NCBI GenBank assembly: GCA_001942185.1
Contig: MKJV01000055.1
Span: 1-64,000, forward strand
Direction of reading: 5' to 3'
From: Pseudonocardia sp. CNS-004
GTDB lineage: Bacteria > Actinomycetota > Actinomycetes > Mycobacteriales > Pseudonocardiaceae
Length of the DNA stretch: 64,000 nt
Part shown: piece by piece, positions 1 to 10,038 of the stretch
How positions within the stretch are numbered: position 1 is the first letter of the stretch
How the letters are laid out: each line of letters starts with the position of its first letter
The notes under the pieces: generated by a model
The model's input: only the letters and a program-made list of their open reading frames with translations
Database searches by the model: none
Told to the model about the DNA's origin: nothing
Translations under genes and position numbers: made by a program

Positions 1-611
1 CGGCATCCCGCCGGTATCTGATTCGCCGGGTCTGGTGTGTGATCACCCGGCACCGGATGCGCGCCTGCTTTGTGCAGTCCCGCACGATGACCCTCGACGC
101 AGAATGCCGTTCCTGCTGTGGTCCCGGCCCTCCCCCGTAGGGGAACGAGTCCGAGTGTGGCTCCCGGCCGGCTTCCGTCAAGGACATCGAAGATGACGGC
201 GAACGTCTCGCCGCCGCCTGCTGGGCCCACGAGACCCGCGTGACACCCACCCGTCACCAGGCCGCTCTGGTGGTCGTCGATGTGATTCGACGTGACCCAC
301 TCGCGGCACGCACCGTGCTCACCCCATCCGTCCTCAATGACATCGACGAGGACGACACCGACCGGGACTACGCACCTTCCCGGAACGGCAGGGCATCCCG
401 GAACGGCACGGCGCCGCTCCCGGACCGGGCCACTTTGAAGCCGAACGCACCGTCGGAGTTCCCGACCGTGCAAGCCACTCGCAACAGCAACAGCAACAGC
501 GCCAAGAGCCCGGCCACCACACCGGCCGGAAGCACGTCCAACGGCGCTGCAAAGGACTCCGAACCGACCGTGACCGGGTTCGGAGGAGTGGACGTCAGCG
601 ACTACGTCTGA
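1..611 (+). CDS. Conserved AICE protein of unknown function, 5' truncated
   Basis: This resembles the small conserved protein that often sits just upstream of the transfer gene in pSAM2-like elements. Joining three frames gives a coherent product: an N-terminal basic stretch rich in Arg, a segment with the words LLWSRPSPVGERV, then KDIEDDGERLAAACWA, then ALVVVDVIRRDPL and a low-complexity Ser/Asn/Thr/Pro tail ending at 611. Two shifts are needed, near positions 99 and 176; the second looks like loss of two bases. The protein begins before the window. Its exact role is not known; association with conjugation is inferred from position only. Confidence 0.6.
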
Positions 612-788
612 TCCACCTAGCGCCCACCAGGGCAGCACTCGCTTGATCGTCCACATCGGACGGGAACCGGGGTCGCGAGATCACCGCACCCCACCTGGGG
701 ATCCGCGCTCGCGCCCCGCTTCTCCCCGTCAGCAAGGAGACCACCGACGACACCACGACACGAAACCCTGTGAAGGACACCGATCACG

Positions 789-1719
789 ATGACCAGCCCA
801 TTCCGCCGCTGGCGCAACCGCCGCCGCGCTGACCGCGCTCCGCTGTCGATCTACGACCCGATCCACTTCGGGATCGACGAGAACGGCCTCCCCGTGGAGG
901 TCACCCTGATGTATCGCAACCTGCTGGACGGGGGCGAACCCGGCTCCGGTAAGTCGTCCCTGCTCAACACGATCATCGCCCACGTCGCCCTCTGCTCCGA
1001 TGCCCGGCTGTGGCTCTTCGACGGCAAAACCGTGGAACTCGGCCTCTGGGAAGACGTCGCCGACGTGTTCGTCGGCAACAACATCGGCCACGCCCTGGAC
1101 AAGCTCCGCGAGCTGCAGGCCGAGATGGACATGCGCTACCGGCAACTCCACGCCGTCAAGCGCCGCAAGATCGTCCGCGCTGACGGGCTGGACGTCATCG
1201 TCTGCGTCATCGACGAGCTCGCCTTCTACTCCGTCACCATCGGCACCAAGGAAGAGCAGGAAGAGTTCCGCAATCTCGTCCGCGACCTCGTCGCCCGGGG
1301 CCGGGCCGCCGGGATCATCGTCATCGCCGCCACTCAACGCCCGTCGCGGACATCATCCCCACCAGCCTGCGGGACCTGTTCGGGTTCCGTGTCCCGGGGC
1401 CGGGCCGCCGGGATCATCGTCATCGCCGCCACTCAACGCCCGTCGCGGACATCATCCCCACCAGCCTGCGGGACCTGTTCGGGTTCCGTGTCGCCTTCCG
1501 CTGCACCACCGACTCCAGCTCAGACATCATTCTGGCCGTCGGGTGGGCGAAAGAGGCTACTCCGCCCGCAACATCCGCCCCGAAGACGTCGGAGTCGGAT
1601 TCATCCTCGCCGAAGGCGGCATCCCCCGCCGCTTCAAGGCCGCCTACCTGACCGACGCGCAGATCGAAACGGTCATCGCCACCGCCTTGTGCATCCGCGG
1701 CATCGACCCGGCCGCATAA
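789..1719 (+). CDS. FtsK/SpoIIIE-like DNA translocase, TraSA-type transfer protein
   Basis: This is a predicted hexameric ATP-driven pump for double-stranded DNA, which in AICEs is the main protein needed for mycelial transfer. Visible motifs are Walker A (GEPGSGKSS, about residues 56-64), Walker B with an acidic pair (VIVCVIDELAF), and the ATQRPS motif of the FtsK motor. The true C-terminus continues through IIPTSLRDLFGFRV to RGIDPAA and stops at 1719. The reading frame is broken by a one-base loss (TCGGCGGAC read as TCGCGGAC), present in both copies of a 99-bp tandem duplication at 1294-1491. Without the extra copy the protein is about 278 residues, close to pSAM2 TraSA. The start is ATG 789, after a purine-rich stretch. 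Confidence 0.85.
1294..1491. repeat. Exact 99-bp tandem duplication inside the FtsK-like gene
   Basis: Two head-to-tail copies with a period of 99 bp (1294-1392 and 1393-1491) are identical and cover the ATQRPS motif. Both contain the same one-base gap relative to the expected reading frame. Duplicating the catalytic ATQRPS segment would not be expected in a working motor, so an unmerged assembly overlap is the more likely cause. Confidence 0.9.
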
Positions 1720-1787
1720 ACCACTCATCCCAGCAAGAAACCCACCCGGATAGCGCCCGCTATTCGATCCACAGGAGGAGTCTGCCC

Positions 1788-1931
1788 ATGTTCACCCTCA
1801 TCGTGACCGTACTCGCCATCCTGGCCGTGCTCGGGTTCCTGGTCCGGATCGCCGACTCGACCACCACCACAACGGCTCTCAGAACCTCCGAGACGCCCCG
1901 CCCCTCCGCTCACCCCGGGGCCACCCGATGA
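1788..1931 (+). CDS. Small single-pass membrane protein of the AICE
   Basis: This 47-residue protein starts at ATG 1788 behind a strong ribosome binding site (AGGAGGAG, 1773-1780). The first 20 residues form one hydrophobic helix (MFTLIVTVLAILAVLGFLV), followed by a Thr/Pro/Ser-rich tail. Its stop overlaps the next start (ATGA). Tiny membrane proteins in this position are common in AICEs and may take part in plasmid spread, but no family was recognised. Confidence 0.65.
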   Translation: MFTLIVTVLAILAVLGFLVRIADSTTTTTALRTSETPRPSAHPGATR

Positions 1932-2260
1932 GCGTCTCCACCGTCAACCCAGCCTTGACACCAAACCGACCCAACCGGTCTCGCCCGACACGCGACACCC
2001 GGGTCCGACGCAACGTCGTGGAGAACGACGACTACGCCCGCTTCGTCCGCCGCGTCATCACCGCCTACGGGCGACGTATCGCCAGTGGCGACATCGAAGG
2101 CCTGGCCACCCTCGCTGAACTCGCCCACGAACTTGACGACGTCCTCGAACACACCATCCATGGCCTGCGCGATTCCGGCTTCTCCTGGAACGACATCGCC
2201 ACCCGACTCCAGGTCTCCCGACAAGCAGCCCACCAACGCTGGGGAGGCAACCCGTCATGA
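1928..2260 (+). CDS. Small HTH-containing AICE protein
   Basis: This 110-residue protein is translationally coupled (ATGA overlap) to the genes on both sides. The C-terminal 30 residues read as a helix-turn-helix of the sigma/Trfa type (WNDIATRLQVSRQAAHQRWG), preceded by a helical segment with alternating acidic and hydrophobic residues. The N-terminus is basic and probably disordered. It is probably a DNA-binding regulator or accessory factor of the element; the target is unknown. Confidence 0.7.
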   Translation: MSVSTVNPALTPNRPNRSRPTRDTRVRRNVVENDDYARFVRRVITAYGRRIASGDIEGLATLAELAHELDDVLEHTIHGLRDSGFSWNDIATRLQVSRQAAHQRWGGNPS

Positions 2261-2526
2261 CCACTTTCGAACAGACCGAACTCTCCGTCTGCGTGGTGTG
2301 CCTGCACCTGCTCGCCAACGGCGAATTCAACGACGGCACCAACGCCGCCGAAACCGCCGCCACCGGCATGGAACGCCTGTGGGGCGACAACGCCCGACAC
2401 CTCACCGCCGACGGCGAAGAGCTCGGCTACAGCACCTGGCCCTGCGACAGCTGCGGCGACACCGACCACGGCGACCGCTACCGCGCCACCGCGCTCATCC
2501 CCAACCGGGGAGGCGAACCGTCGTGA
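2257..2526 (+). CDS. Small CXXC protein of the AICE, unknown function
   Basis: This 89-residue protein starts at ATG 2257, overlapping the previous stop. It has two cysteine pairs, CVVC near residue 12 and CDSCGD near residue 68, that could form one zinc-ribbon site. Proteins of this shape recur between tra and rep in actinobacterial integrative elements, but I know of no assigned function. Confidence 0.65.
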   Translation: MTTFEQTELSVCVVCLHLLANGEFNDGTNAAETAATGMERLWGDNARHLTADGEELGYSTWPCDSCGDTDHGDRYRATALIPNRGGEPS

Positions 2527-2807
2527 CCACACCGCAATACCTGCACGACGACTACCTACAACACAACCTCATGCTCGTTCGTACCGGACGTAAATCCCGG
2601 GCGCCCGGCATCCGCCGCTGTCCCGATTGCCGAGAGCCGTTCATCGACGATCACACCGGCCTCTCCCACTGCACCGAATGCCGCACCACACATCGCCGGT
2701 TCTGCAAAGGCTGTCACCACCTGATCGCCAACACCACCGAAGGTGACCGGTACTGCCTGTCGTGTCAAAACCAGTCCACCCTGTTCGGAACGGAGACCAC
2801 CCCATGA
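2523..2807 (+). CDS. Small protein with four CXXC motifs, AICE
   Basis: The start is GTG 2523, inside the end of the previous gene; the product is 94 residues. Four evenly placed CXXC pairs (CPDC, CTEC, CKGC, CLSC) suggest two zinc ribbons, as in small nucleic-acid-binding or redox-stable scaffold proteins. It ends with an ATGA overlap to the next gene, so the whole block is likely co-translated. Function unknown. Confidence 0.65.
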   Translation: MTTPQYLHDDYLQHNLMLVRTGRKSRAPGIRRCPDCREPFIDDHTGLSHCTECRTTHRRFCKGCHHLIANTTEGDRYCLSCQNQSTLFGTETTP

Positions 2808-3019
2808 CCGACACCCAGCCCGCGGCCACGGATCAGCCGCTCGTTCTGGTCTGTTCAGAATGCTACGAACCGGCGGTCTTGAAACCGCCACGGGAATGGA
2901 CTCCCGCCTGGGGGTCGCCACCGATCTATTCCCACTGGGATGGCGAAGGGCCTTGCGCGGTCATGACCCGCGACGGCTACCGCTCCGGAGAACCCAAGCT
3001 CGTGGAGATGCAGCCATGA
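2804..3019 (+). CDS. Small AICE protein with CSEC motif
   Basis: This 71-residue protein starts at ATG 2804, overlapping the previous stop, and ends in an ATGA overlap with the next gene. One CXXC pair (CSEC) lies near residue 18, followed by a Trp/Pro-rich segment and a short YSHWDGEGPC motif that could supply further metal ligands. No family assignment; the coupled position and cysteine content tie it to its neighbours. Confidence 0.6.
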   Translation: MTDTQPAATDQPLVLVCSECYEPAVLKPPREWTPAWGSPPIYSHWDGEGPCAVMTRDGYRSGEPKLVEMQP

Positions 3020-3387
3020 GCATCGACCACACCCGCTGCTACGTCGTCACCTGCGACACCTGCCGTGCGGTGTTCGACGAAACCGGCGCCGACTACGTCG
3101 TCCACTTCGACACCCCCGATGACGCCATCAGCTACGTCACCGAACATGGCTGGACCCTCACCGAATCCGGGGAACCACGCTGCCACCGCTGCGCCCAGCG
3201 CATCCATTGCGACCGCGACGGCCACGACTACAGCCCCTGGCATCCCTGCCACTGCAAAGGCCAGATACGAGATCACGCCCTCTACGGCTGCGGACTGTTC
3301 CGTTTCTGCCACACCTGTGACCACCACGAAACCGCCACCCTCGCAACCCTTCCGACAACCGCAGAGCCACACACCTTCGGTTGTTGA
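3016..3387 (+). CDS. Cysteine-rich AICE protein, unknown function
   Basis: This 123-residue protein starts at ATG 3016. It contains CDTC, CHRC, a CHC segment and CHTC with several nearby histidines, so more than one zinc site is possible. It is the last gene of the overlapping block that begins at 1788; about 90 bp separate it from the next gene. Its role in replication control or transfer is unknown. Confidence 0.65.
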   Translation: MSIDHTRCYVVTCDTCRAVFDETGADYVVHFDTPDDAISYVTEHGWTLTESGEPRCHRCAQRIHCDRDGHDYSPWHPCHCKGQIRDHALYGCGLFRFCHTCDHHETATLATLPTTAEPHTFGC

Positions 3388-3479
3388 CGGCGACTCTCAC
3401 CCCCGGGCCACACACCACACCGATCCCGGGGTGGGGGTGACCGCCAACCACCGCACCACCAACCCGCAAGGAGACCGCC

Positions 3480-3820
3480 ATGACCGCCACACTCGACACC
3501 TCTGCCGCCCCGACCGCCCAGGGCACGACCGCTGTCCCGACGCCCGCGGGGAAGCCGCGTTCCTCCGTGCCGAGAGCTACAGCCTCACCGCCCGGGAGAT
3601 CGTCTACGCCCTCGCCGCGCACCTGACCTACTTCGGCGACACCCTCACCGTCTCCGTCGTCGACCCCCTCACTGCGATTGACGCCCACATGCGGTTCAAC
3701 GGCGACCTCACCGCCTGGACCCGAGGCCGCCACCCCGCCGACGTCGCCGCCATCCGCGCCCGCGCCGAGCAGATCGCCCGCAACTACTTCGGCACCTACT
3801 TCCCCGCCATCCCCTGGTAA
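3480..3820 (+). CDS. Conserved AICE protein upstream of rep, frameshifted
   Basis: The start is ATG 3480 with an AAGGAGA-type binding site just upstream. The N-terminus is Thr/Ala/Pro-rich; after about residue 25 the reading continues one frame over as EAAFLRAESYSLTARE, ending NYFGTYFPAIPW at 3820. The break is near 3556, where a run of four G would need to be five. The corrected protein is about 113 residues, with a helical C-terminal half. Proteins of this kind sit directly before repSA in related elements. Function unknown. Confidence 0.6.
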
Positions 3821-3834
3821 CCGGGGGACCGCCT

Positions 3835-5326
<1,492 letters not shown>

Positions 5327-5346
5327 GTATCGAGAGGAGGAAGTCA

Positions 5347-5526
5347 ATGACTGCACTGCTGCACACGGTTGAGGAGGCCGCTCAGCTGCTCAACATCAGC
5401 CGCTGGAAGGTGTTCGAGCTGATCCGTACGAACGAGTTGCGTTCCGTGAAGATCGGCGGACTTCGCAGGATCCCGGCCAAGGCGATCGATGAGTATGTCG
5501 ACCGCCTCATGGAAGGGGCGGCCTGA
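5347..5526 (+). CDS. xis: Excisionase (Xis), MerR/HTH_17-like
   Basis: This is a short DNA-binding protein expected to bend the att region and direct the integrase toward excision. It has the HTH_17 pattern: TVEEAAQLLNISRWKVFELI followed by the wing GGLRRIPAKAIDEYV. The 59-residue start at ATG 5347 is preferred because a strong GAGAGGAGG lies at 5332-5340; an in-frame ATG at 5323 overlapping the rep stop is possible. Its stop codon overlaps the integrase start (TGATG), so the pair is translationally coupled. Confidence 0.85.
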   Translation: MTALLHTVEEAAQLLNISRWKVFELIRTNELRSVKIGGLRRIPAKAIDEYVDRLMEGAA

Positions 5527-6759
5527 TGGCGAGCAACGGCGACCGCAAGAGACGCCGCCGGGTCAACGGGGAGGGCTCCATCTACCAGCGCTCCTCGGAC
5601 GGGAGGTGGGTCGCAGCGCCTACGTGTTCACGAGCTTGGGGATCCGCAAGCGACGCCCGGTGTACGGGGACAGCTTCGATGAGGTCCGGGAGAAGCTAGA
5701 CAGGCTGAAGGGGGCTTCTGCGAACGGACTTGCTGTCCCTGACCGGGCGATGACCGTCGGCGAGTACCTGGACCACTGGCTTGCCGAAGTGGAGAAGACC
5801 AAGCGGGCGACTACGCACCGCGGCTACGAGAGCGCGGTCCGACTTCACATCCGCCCGGTGCTCGGGAAAGTCCGGCTTGACAAGCTCGCCGGAGCAGACG
5901 TCCGCCGGCTCATCGCCATCTGCCGCGCCAAGTGCCTGTGCTGCCTCAACGGCTACGACAAACACCGGCCGGACGACAAGCGGTGCTGCTTGGTGGGGAA
6001 GTGCTGTGGGCGTACACCGTCCAAGCGACAGGTCCAGTTCATCCACGCAGTCCTGCGGAACGCCCTGAGCAGCGCCGAGCGCGACGAGCTGGTGACCCGC
6101 AACGTCGCCAAGCTGGTCCAGATCCCGACGCCGCGTTACAAGGTCGGCAAAGGGCTTCAGGTCGCCGAGGTGACCAAGTTGCTCGCCGAGGCGAAGAAGA
6201 CCCGGCTCTACGCGCTCTATGTCGTCGCGGCGACGCTGGGGCTCCGTCGGGGAGAGCTGCTCGGGTTGCGCTGGGAGGATCTCGACCTGGATCGGGGCAC
6301 TCTCACGGTGACCAAGACGGTGCAGCGGGTTGGCGGGAGGCTGCTCGTCGACGACACCAAGTCAGAGGCCTCGGATGCCACGGTGCCGCTACCGAAGATC
6401 ACTCGGCGGGAACTGCTGGCTCATCGTGATCGGCAGGGCAAGGAGCGGATCGAGGCAGGGGAGGACGTCTGGCAGGACCACGGTTTGGTCTTCCCAACCA
6501 GTGTCGGCACTCCGATCGAGCCGCGCAGCCTGAACCGGCACTTCGACGGCATCCGCACCCGGGCCGGCCTTCCCGGAGTCCGGCTGCACGACCTGCGGCA
6601 CACCGTCGTGACGTTGCTACTGGAGCTGGGCACACCGCCTCACGTCTCCAGGCCATCGCCCGGCACGCCGACCTGGACGTGACGCTCAGCATTTACGCCC
6701 ACACCAACCTCGACGCCATGCGCGAGGCTCTGGACAGGATCGACTGGGAGATCGGGTGA
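5526..6759 (+). CDS. int: Tyrosine site-specific integrase of the AICE
   Basis: This enzyme recombines attP with the tRNA-Pro attB. The N-terminal half has an AP2-like arm-binding segment (GSIYQRSSDGRWV) and a SAM-like core-binding domain with an unusual cysteine cluster (CLCCLN, then CC, CCG). The catalytic domain shows Arg in LRRGELLGLRWEDL, His-x-x-Arg in LHDLRHT, a further His in AIARHADLD, and the nucleophile Tyr in LSIYAHT. Two one-base losses, near 5617 and 6648, split the frame; the corrected C-terminus ends ALDRIDWEIG. Corrected length is about 411 residues, normal for the family. It lies next to its presumed target tRNA. Confidence 0.9.
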
Positions 6760-6833
6760 GCGTCCGTTGCTACACGACTGCTACATACAGCGGGTCGGCC
6801 CGGCCCGGAAGATCCTCCGGACCGGCCCTGACC
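6760..6833. other. Presumed att-side region between int and tRNA-Pro
   Basis: This 74-bp stretch joins the integrase stop to the tRNA 3' end. Two similar words, GCTACAC and GCTACAT, are 11 bp apart near its left end and could be integrase arm sites. A GC-rich partial inverted repeat (CCGGA, TCCGG) near the middle could end transcription of int or of the tRNA. These readings are suggestions from position only. Confidence 0.4.
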
Positions 6834-6910
6834 TGGTCGGGGTGGCGGGATTTGAACCCACGGCCCCTCGCTCCCAAAGCGAGTGCGCTACCAAGCTGCG
6901 CCACACCCCG
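6834..6910 (-). tRNA. tRNA-Pro (anticodon TGG)
   Basis: Read on the minus strand, the gene begins CGGGGTGTGGCGCAG and folds with acceptor stem CGGGGTG/CACCCCG, an anticodon stem CTCGC/GCGAG around loop TTTGGGA (anticodon TGG), and T-loop GGTTCAAATCC. The CCA end is encoded (6834-6836). Its 3' end faces the AICE integrase, so it is the likely integration target. Confidence 0.95.
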
Positions 6911-7072
6911 TGACGTACCGGCTGAGCCAACCCGTCGGTGTGCCGGGCGGATCGCGGTGGCGGTGATCTGCCGTCCGATGCGCGGCTCACGTCGCCCAAC
7001 CGCTCGTCGTACCCCCGCCGCCACCTGCCGCTTTGCCATCGCATCGAACAGAAGTTCGACTAACCTGAAGGC

Positions 7073-8469
7073 ATGGGTGACTGGCAGCACGCCGCCGAGG
7101 ACGAGGTCCTCGCCGGGCTCGCTGTCGCCCAGCAGCGGATGAACGGGGCGTACCGCGAGCTGTTGGAGGTCGTGGCCGAGGCGGATCGCCGCGGGCTCGC
7201 GGGAGCCCACGGCTACGTCGACGCCGTGCGGCTGGTGGCCTGCACGCAGAACGTGTCGAAAGCGGAGGCGCGGCGCCGGGTCGCGGCCGCAGGCGCGGTC
7301 CTGCCCGCGCGCACGCTCACCGGTGCCGAGACGGCGGCGCTGCTGCCGGTCACCGCGCAGGCCGTGGCCGAGCATGCGATCTCGAACGAGCACGTCGACG
7401 TCATCCGGCAGACCCTCGGCGCGCTCAAGCCACACCTGGAGCCCTACCGGTCAGGGCTCGAGGAGTACCTGGCCGAGTACGCGCGGACGTTCGACCCGCA
7501 GGCGCTGCGCACCCTCGGGAAGCGGCGCATCGCCCTCCTCGACCCCGACGGGCCGAAACCCCGCGACGGATCGCCCACCCGCAACAGGCTGTCGTTCGCC
7601 GAGGACGGCGCGGGCTGGGACGTGCGTGGCTGGCTCGACCGCGAGTCGGCAGCCGTCGTGCGGTCCGCGTTGTCGCCGCTGTCGGCGCCGCGACCTGCCG
7701 CCGGTGGCTGCGAGGACGGGCACACCGAGCCCGCGGAGAAGGATCCGCGCACGTTCGCCGAGCGCGAGGCGACGCCCTCGTCGAGCTGGCCCGCCGGGTC
7801 ATGACCGCGGGCGTCCTGCCGCTGGAACGGGCCGAGCGGCCGCAGGTCACCGTCGTCGTCCCGCTGGACGTGCTGGAGGAGCGGATCGCCGGCGCCGGGC
7901 TGATGGGCTTCGCCGACAGGATCGGGGTCGGCGCGATCACCGCGGAGCGGGCCCGCCGCTGGGCGTGCGACGCCGAGATCATCCCCGTCGTCCTCGGGCA
8001 GGCGGGGCAGCCGCTCGACGTCGGCCGCTCGGCCCGCACCGCACCCCGCTGGCTGCGACGAGCATTGCGGCAGCGCGACGGAGGGTGTGCCTTCCCGAAC
8101 TGCCCGATCCCGGCGCAGTGGTGCGAGGCGCACCACATCGTCCACTGGGCCTGTGGCGGCGAGACCTCGCTCGACAACACGGTGCTGCTGTGCGGCGCCC
8201 ACCACGACCTGCTCCACGTCGGCGACTGGACGGTGACGATCACCGACGGCTTCCCGATCTTCCACCCGCCGCCCTGGATCCCCGGAGGGCCACGGCGCAA
8301 CGCCCTGCACCGCGTCGACCACCCCCCACACGCCACCCGCACCCGCGGCCGCGTCCACGCCGGGCCGCCGAGGCGGCGCAACGGCAACCGCACGCCGGCC
8401 CGGTCGGGCGGCGGGTTACGATCTGGGGGTGCTCCGCAACGGAGCCGCGCGGGCGTAGCTCAATGGTAG
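7073..8469 (+). CDS. DUF222 / HNH endonuclease domain protein (13E12 family)
   Basis: This belongs to a large actinobacterial family with an N-terminal helical DUF222 domain and a C-terminal HNH nuclease fold; biological roles are mostly unknown. The HNH part shows CAFPNC, then CEAHHIVHW, then DNTVLLCGAHHDLLH, with the expected zinc cysteines and catalytic histidines. A one-base loss near 7768 (GGCGGAC read as GGCGAC) splits the frame; the joined text reads EREADALVELARRVMTAG. The reading frame then runs into the tRNA-Gly gene and stops at 8469, so another small error near 8400 or an unusual overlap must exist. The start is ATG 7073. Confidence 0.8.
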
Positions 8470-8522
8470 AGCCCCAGTCTTCCAAACTGGCTACGCGGGT
8501 TCGATTCCCGTCGCCCGCTCCA
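8449..8522 (+). tRNA. tRNA-Gly (anticodon TCC)
   Basis: The acceptor stem is GCGGGCG/CGCCCGC, the D arm GCTCAATGGTAGAGC, the anticodon stem CCAGT/ACTGG around CTTCCAA (anticodon TCC), the T arm CGGGTTCGATTCCCG, and a CCA end is encoded at 8520-8522. The fold is complete. Confidence 0.95.
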
Positions 8523-8636
8523 ACGCTGTGACCAGCACTAACGGCGGTCGCTTCCGATCATGGGAACGACGGCTGTCCCCGTTCGTGCCCCTCGCGTGCC
8601 CCTCGGCCTGGTTCCGCGCTTCCGTCAAGTCGCCGG

Positions 8637-9257
8637 TCACACGGCCTTGAGTCGTCTGCGGTTGGCTGCCAGAACCTCGTCCGACAGCTCCGGGGCGGCG
8701 TCGGCGATGGCGCGGGAGAGGAGCAGTGCCCCGACCATCTGGCTGAACAGCGCCACAGCGTGGTCGCGGGCTTCGGCAGGAGAGAGCTCGGTGCCTGACT
8801 CGCGGCCGCATTCGACCAGCATGTCCGCGATGGCTTCGAAGTAGCCGTTGAGTCCCCGGCGGTACTCGGTTTGAGCGGCGACCCCATGGCGGCCGGCGTC
8901 GGAGACCAGGGCGGCCGAGGCGCAACCGACCTCGGGGTGGTCGCGATGCTCGGCGTTGACGTACCGGTCGACCATGTCCTGCAGGGCTGCGCGGGCGGAG
9001 TCGGGGTGCGCTTCGCGGGTGGCGTCGAGCGTTGCCAGTGAGTCGGTGAAGCCCTGGTGGAGGACTTCGAGGGCGAGGGCGTCCTTGGAGGCGAAGTGGT
9101 TGTAGAAGCCGCCGTGGGTCATGCCGGCCGACTTCATCAGCTGTTCGATGCCGATGCCGTCGATGCCACGCAGCCGAAATCCCTCGCCTGCCGCGGTGAC
9201 GATCTTCTCGCGGTTGAGCCGCTTCTGCTCTTGTGTGATGCGGGGCACATCGATCAC
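8637..9257 (-). CDS. TetR family transcriptional regulator
   Basis: This is a predicted dimeric one-component repressor. The N-terminal HTH reads TAAGEGFRLRGIDGIGIEQLMKSAGMTHGGFYNHFASKDAL, the standard TetR DNA-binding helix set (residues about 20-65). The remaining 140 residues are the helical ligand domain with GCASAALVSD typical of the AcrR-like/TetR_C subgroup. It is 206 residues, normal length. It diverges from the NAD(P)-binding reductase gene at 9423, which is its likely target; a 14-bp near-palindrome at 9387 could be the operator. Confidence 0.9.
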   Translation of the reverse strand: MIDVPRITQEQKRLNREKIVTAAGEGFRLRGIDGIGIEQLMKSAGMTHGGFYNHFASKDALALEVLHQGFTDSLATLDATREAHPDSARAALQDMVDRYVNAEHRDHPEVGCASAALVSDAGRHGVAAQTEYRRGLNGYFEAIADMLVECGRESGTELSPAEARDHAVALFSQMVGALLLSRAIADAAPELSDEVLAANRRRLKAV

Positions 9258-9386
9258 CTTCCCGGACAGGCACCTGCCGTGTGCAGGTGAAGCCTAGCCA
9301 GTTTCGATGATGCCCACCATCAAATCGGACGCCCCCGACGACGCCGCGCTTGACAGCGGACGACGGTGACGGCAGCCTTGCTATTA

Positions 9387-9400
9387 ATGTCGATCGTCAT
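9387..9400. promoter_or_regulatory. Candidate TetR operator
   Basis: ATGTCGATCGTCAT is a 14-bp palindrome with one mismatched pair, placed 22 bp before the GTG start of the divergent reductase gene and 130 bp upstream of the tetR start. The TATTAA just to its left could be a -10 box. Binding is inferred from symmetry and position. Confidence 0.35.
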
Positions 9401-9422
9401 CAAAGACTGGGAGGGAGCCGTC

Positions 9423-10016
9423 GTGAACTTCGGGACCATCGGGGCCGGGGTGGTCGCGCAGGCCATCGCCGGTCACCTCGTGGCGGCAGGCCACAAGGTG
9501 ACCATGAGCAACAGCCGCGGCCCGGACACGCTGCGCGACGTCATGACGCAGCTGGGCCCGCTGGCGACCGCGGCGACGGTCGAGGACGCGGCCGCAGCCG
9601 ACATGGTGTTCCTCACCGTGATGTGGCCGCAGGTCGGCGACGCGCTGGCCGGGCTGCCGCCGTGGGGCGGCCGCATCCTGGTGGACACGACCAACCGGCT
9701 ACCGACGCAGCCGATCACCGCCGACCTGGGGGTGGAGACGCCGAGCGAGTTCGTCGCGAGCAGGGCACCGGGCGCGCACGTGGTCAAGGCCTTCAACACG
9801 CTCTACGCCCAGTACATCGCCGCTGACCCCCGGCACCCGGAGGGACGGCAGCTGCTGTTCTACGCCGGCGACGACGCCGCCACCAATGCCACCTTCCACG
9901 GAGTCGCCGACAGCCTCGGCTTCGCGGCGGTCGACGCCGGGTCGCTGCGCGAGGGCGGCCGGCTGATGCAGATCGGTGGACCGCTCTCGGGCCTGCACGC
10001 CGTGAAGCAGGACTGA
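9423..10016 (+). CDS. NADPH-dependent F420 reductase-like / coenzyme-binding oxidoreductase
   Basis: This 197-residue Rossmann protein of the F420-oxidoreductase/NADP-binding family begins with the dinucleotide motif FGTIGAGVVAQAIAGHL, followed by SNSRGP, where binding of a 2'-phosphate is plausible. VVKAFNTLYAQY is the conserved motif of the family. GTG 9423 is chosen because GGGAGGG lies just upstream and the Rossmann motif begins at residue 4; a longer GTG start at 9366 is less likely. It is followed 22 bp later by a dehydrogenase gene, probably as an operon under the divergent TetR. Confidence 0.75.
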   Translation: MNFGTIGAGVVAQAIAGHLVAAGHKVTMSNSRGPDTLRDVMTQLGPLATAATVEDAAAADMVFLTVMWPQVGDALAGLPPWGGRILVDTTNRLPTQPITADLGVETPSEFVASRAPGAHVVKAFNTLYAQYIAADPRHPEGRQLLFYAGDDAATNATFHGVADSLGFAAVDAGSLREGGRLMQIGGPLSGLHAVKQD

Positions 10017-10038
10017 TCCCGGAGGAAGCAGGCACATC

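Noticed and set aside
8491..8640. Short minus-strand text ending ATGIEPA beside tRNA-Gly
   Set aside because: This phrase arises from antisense reading of the tRNA and its flank. No conserved protein supports it, and a prophage or element remnant here could not be shown.
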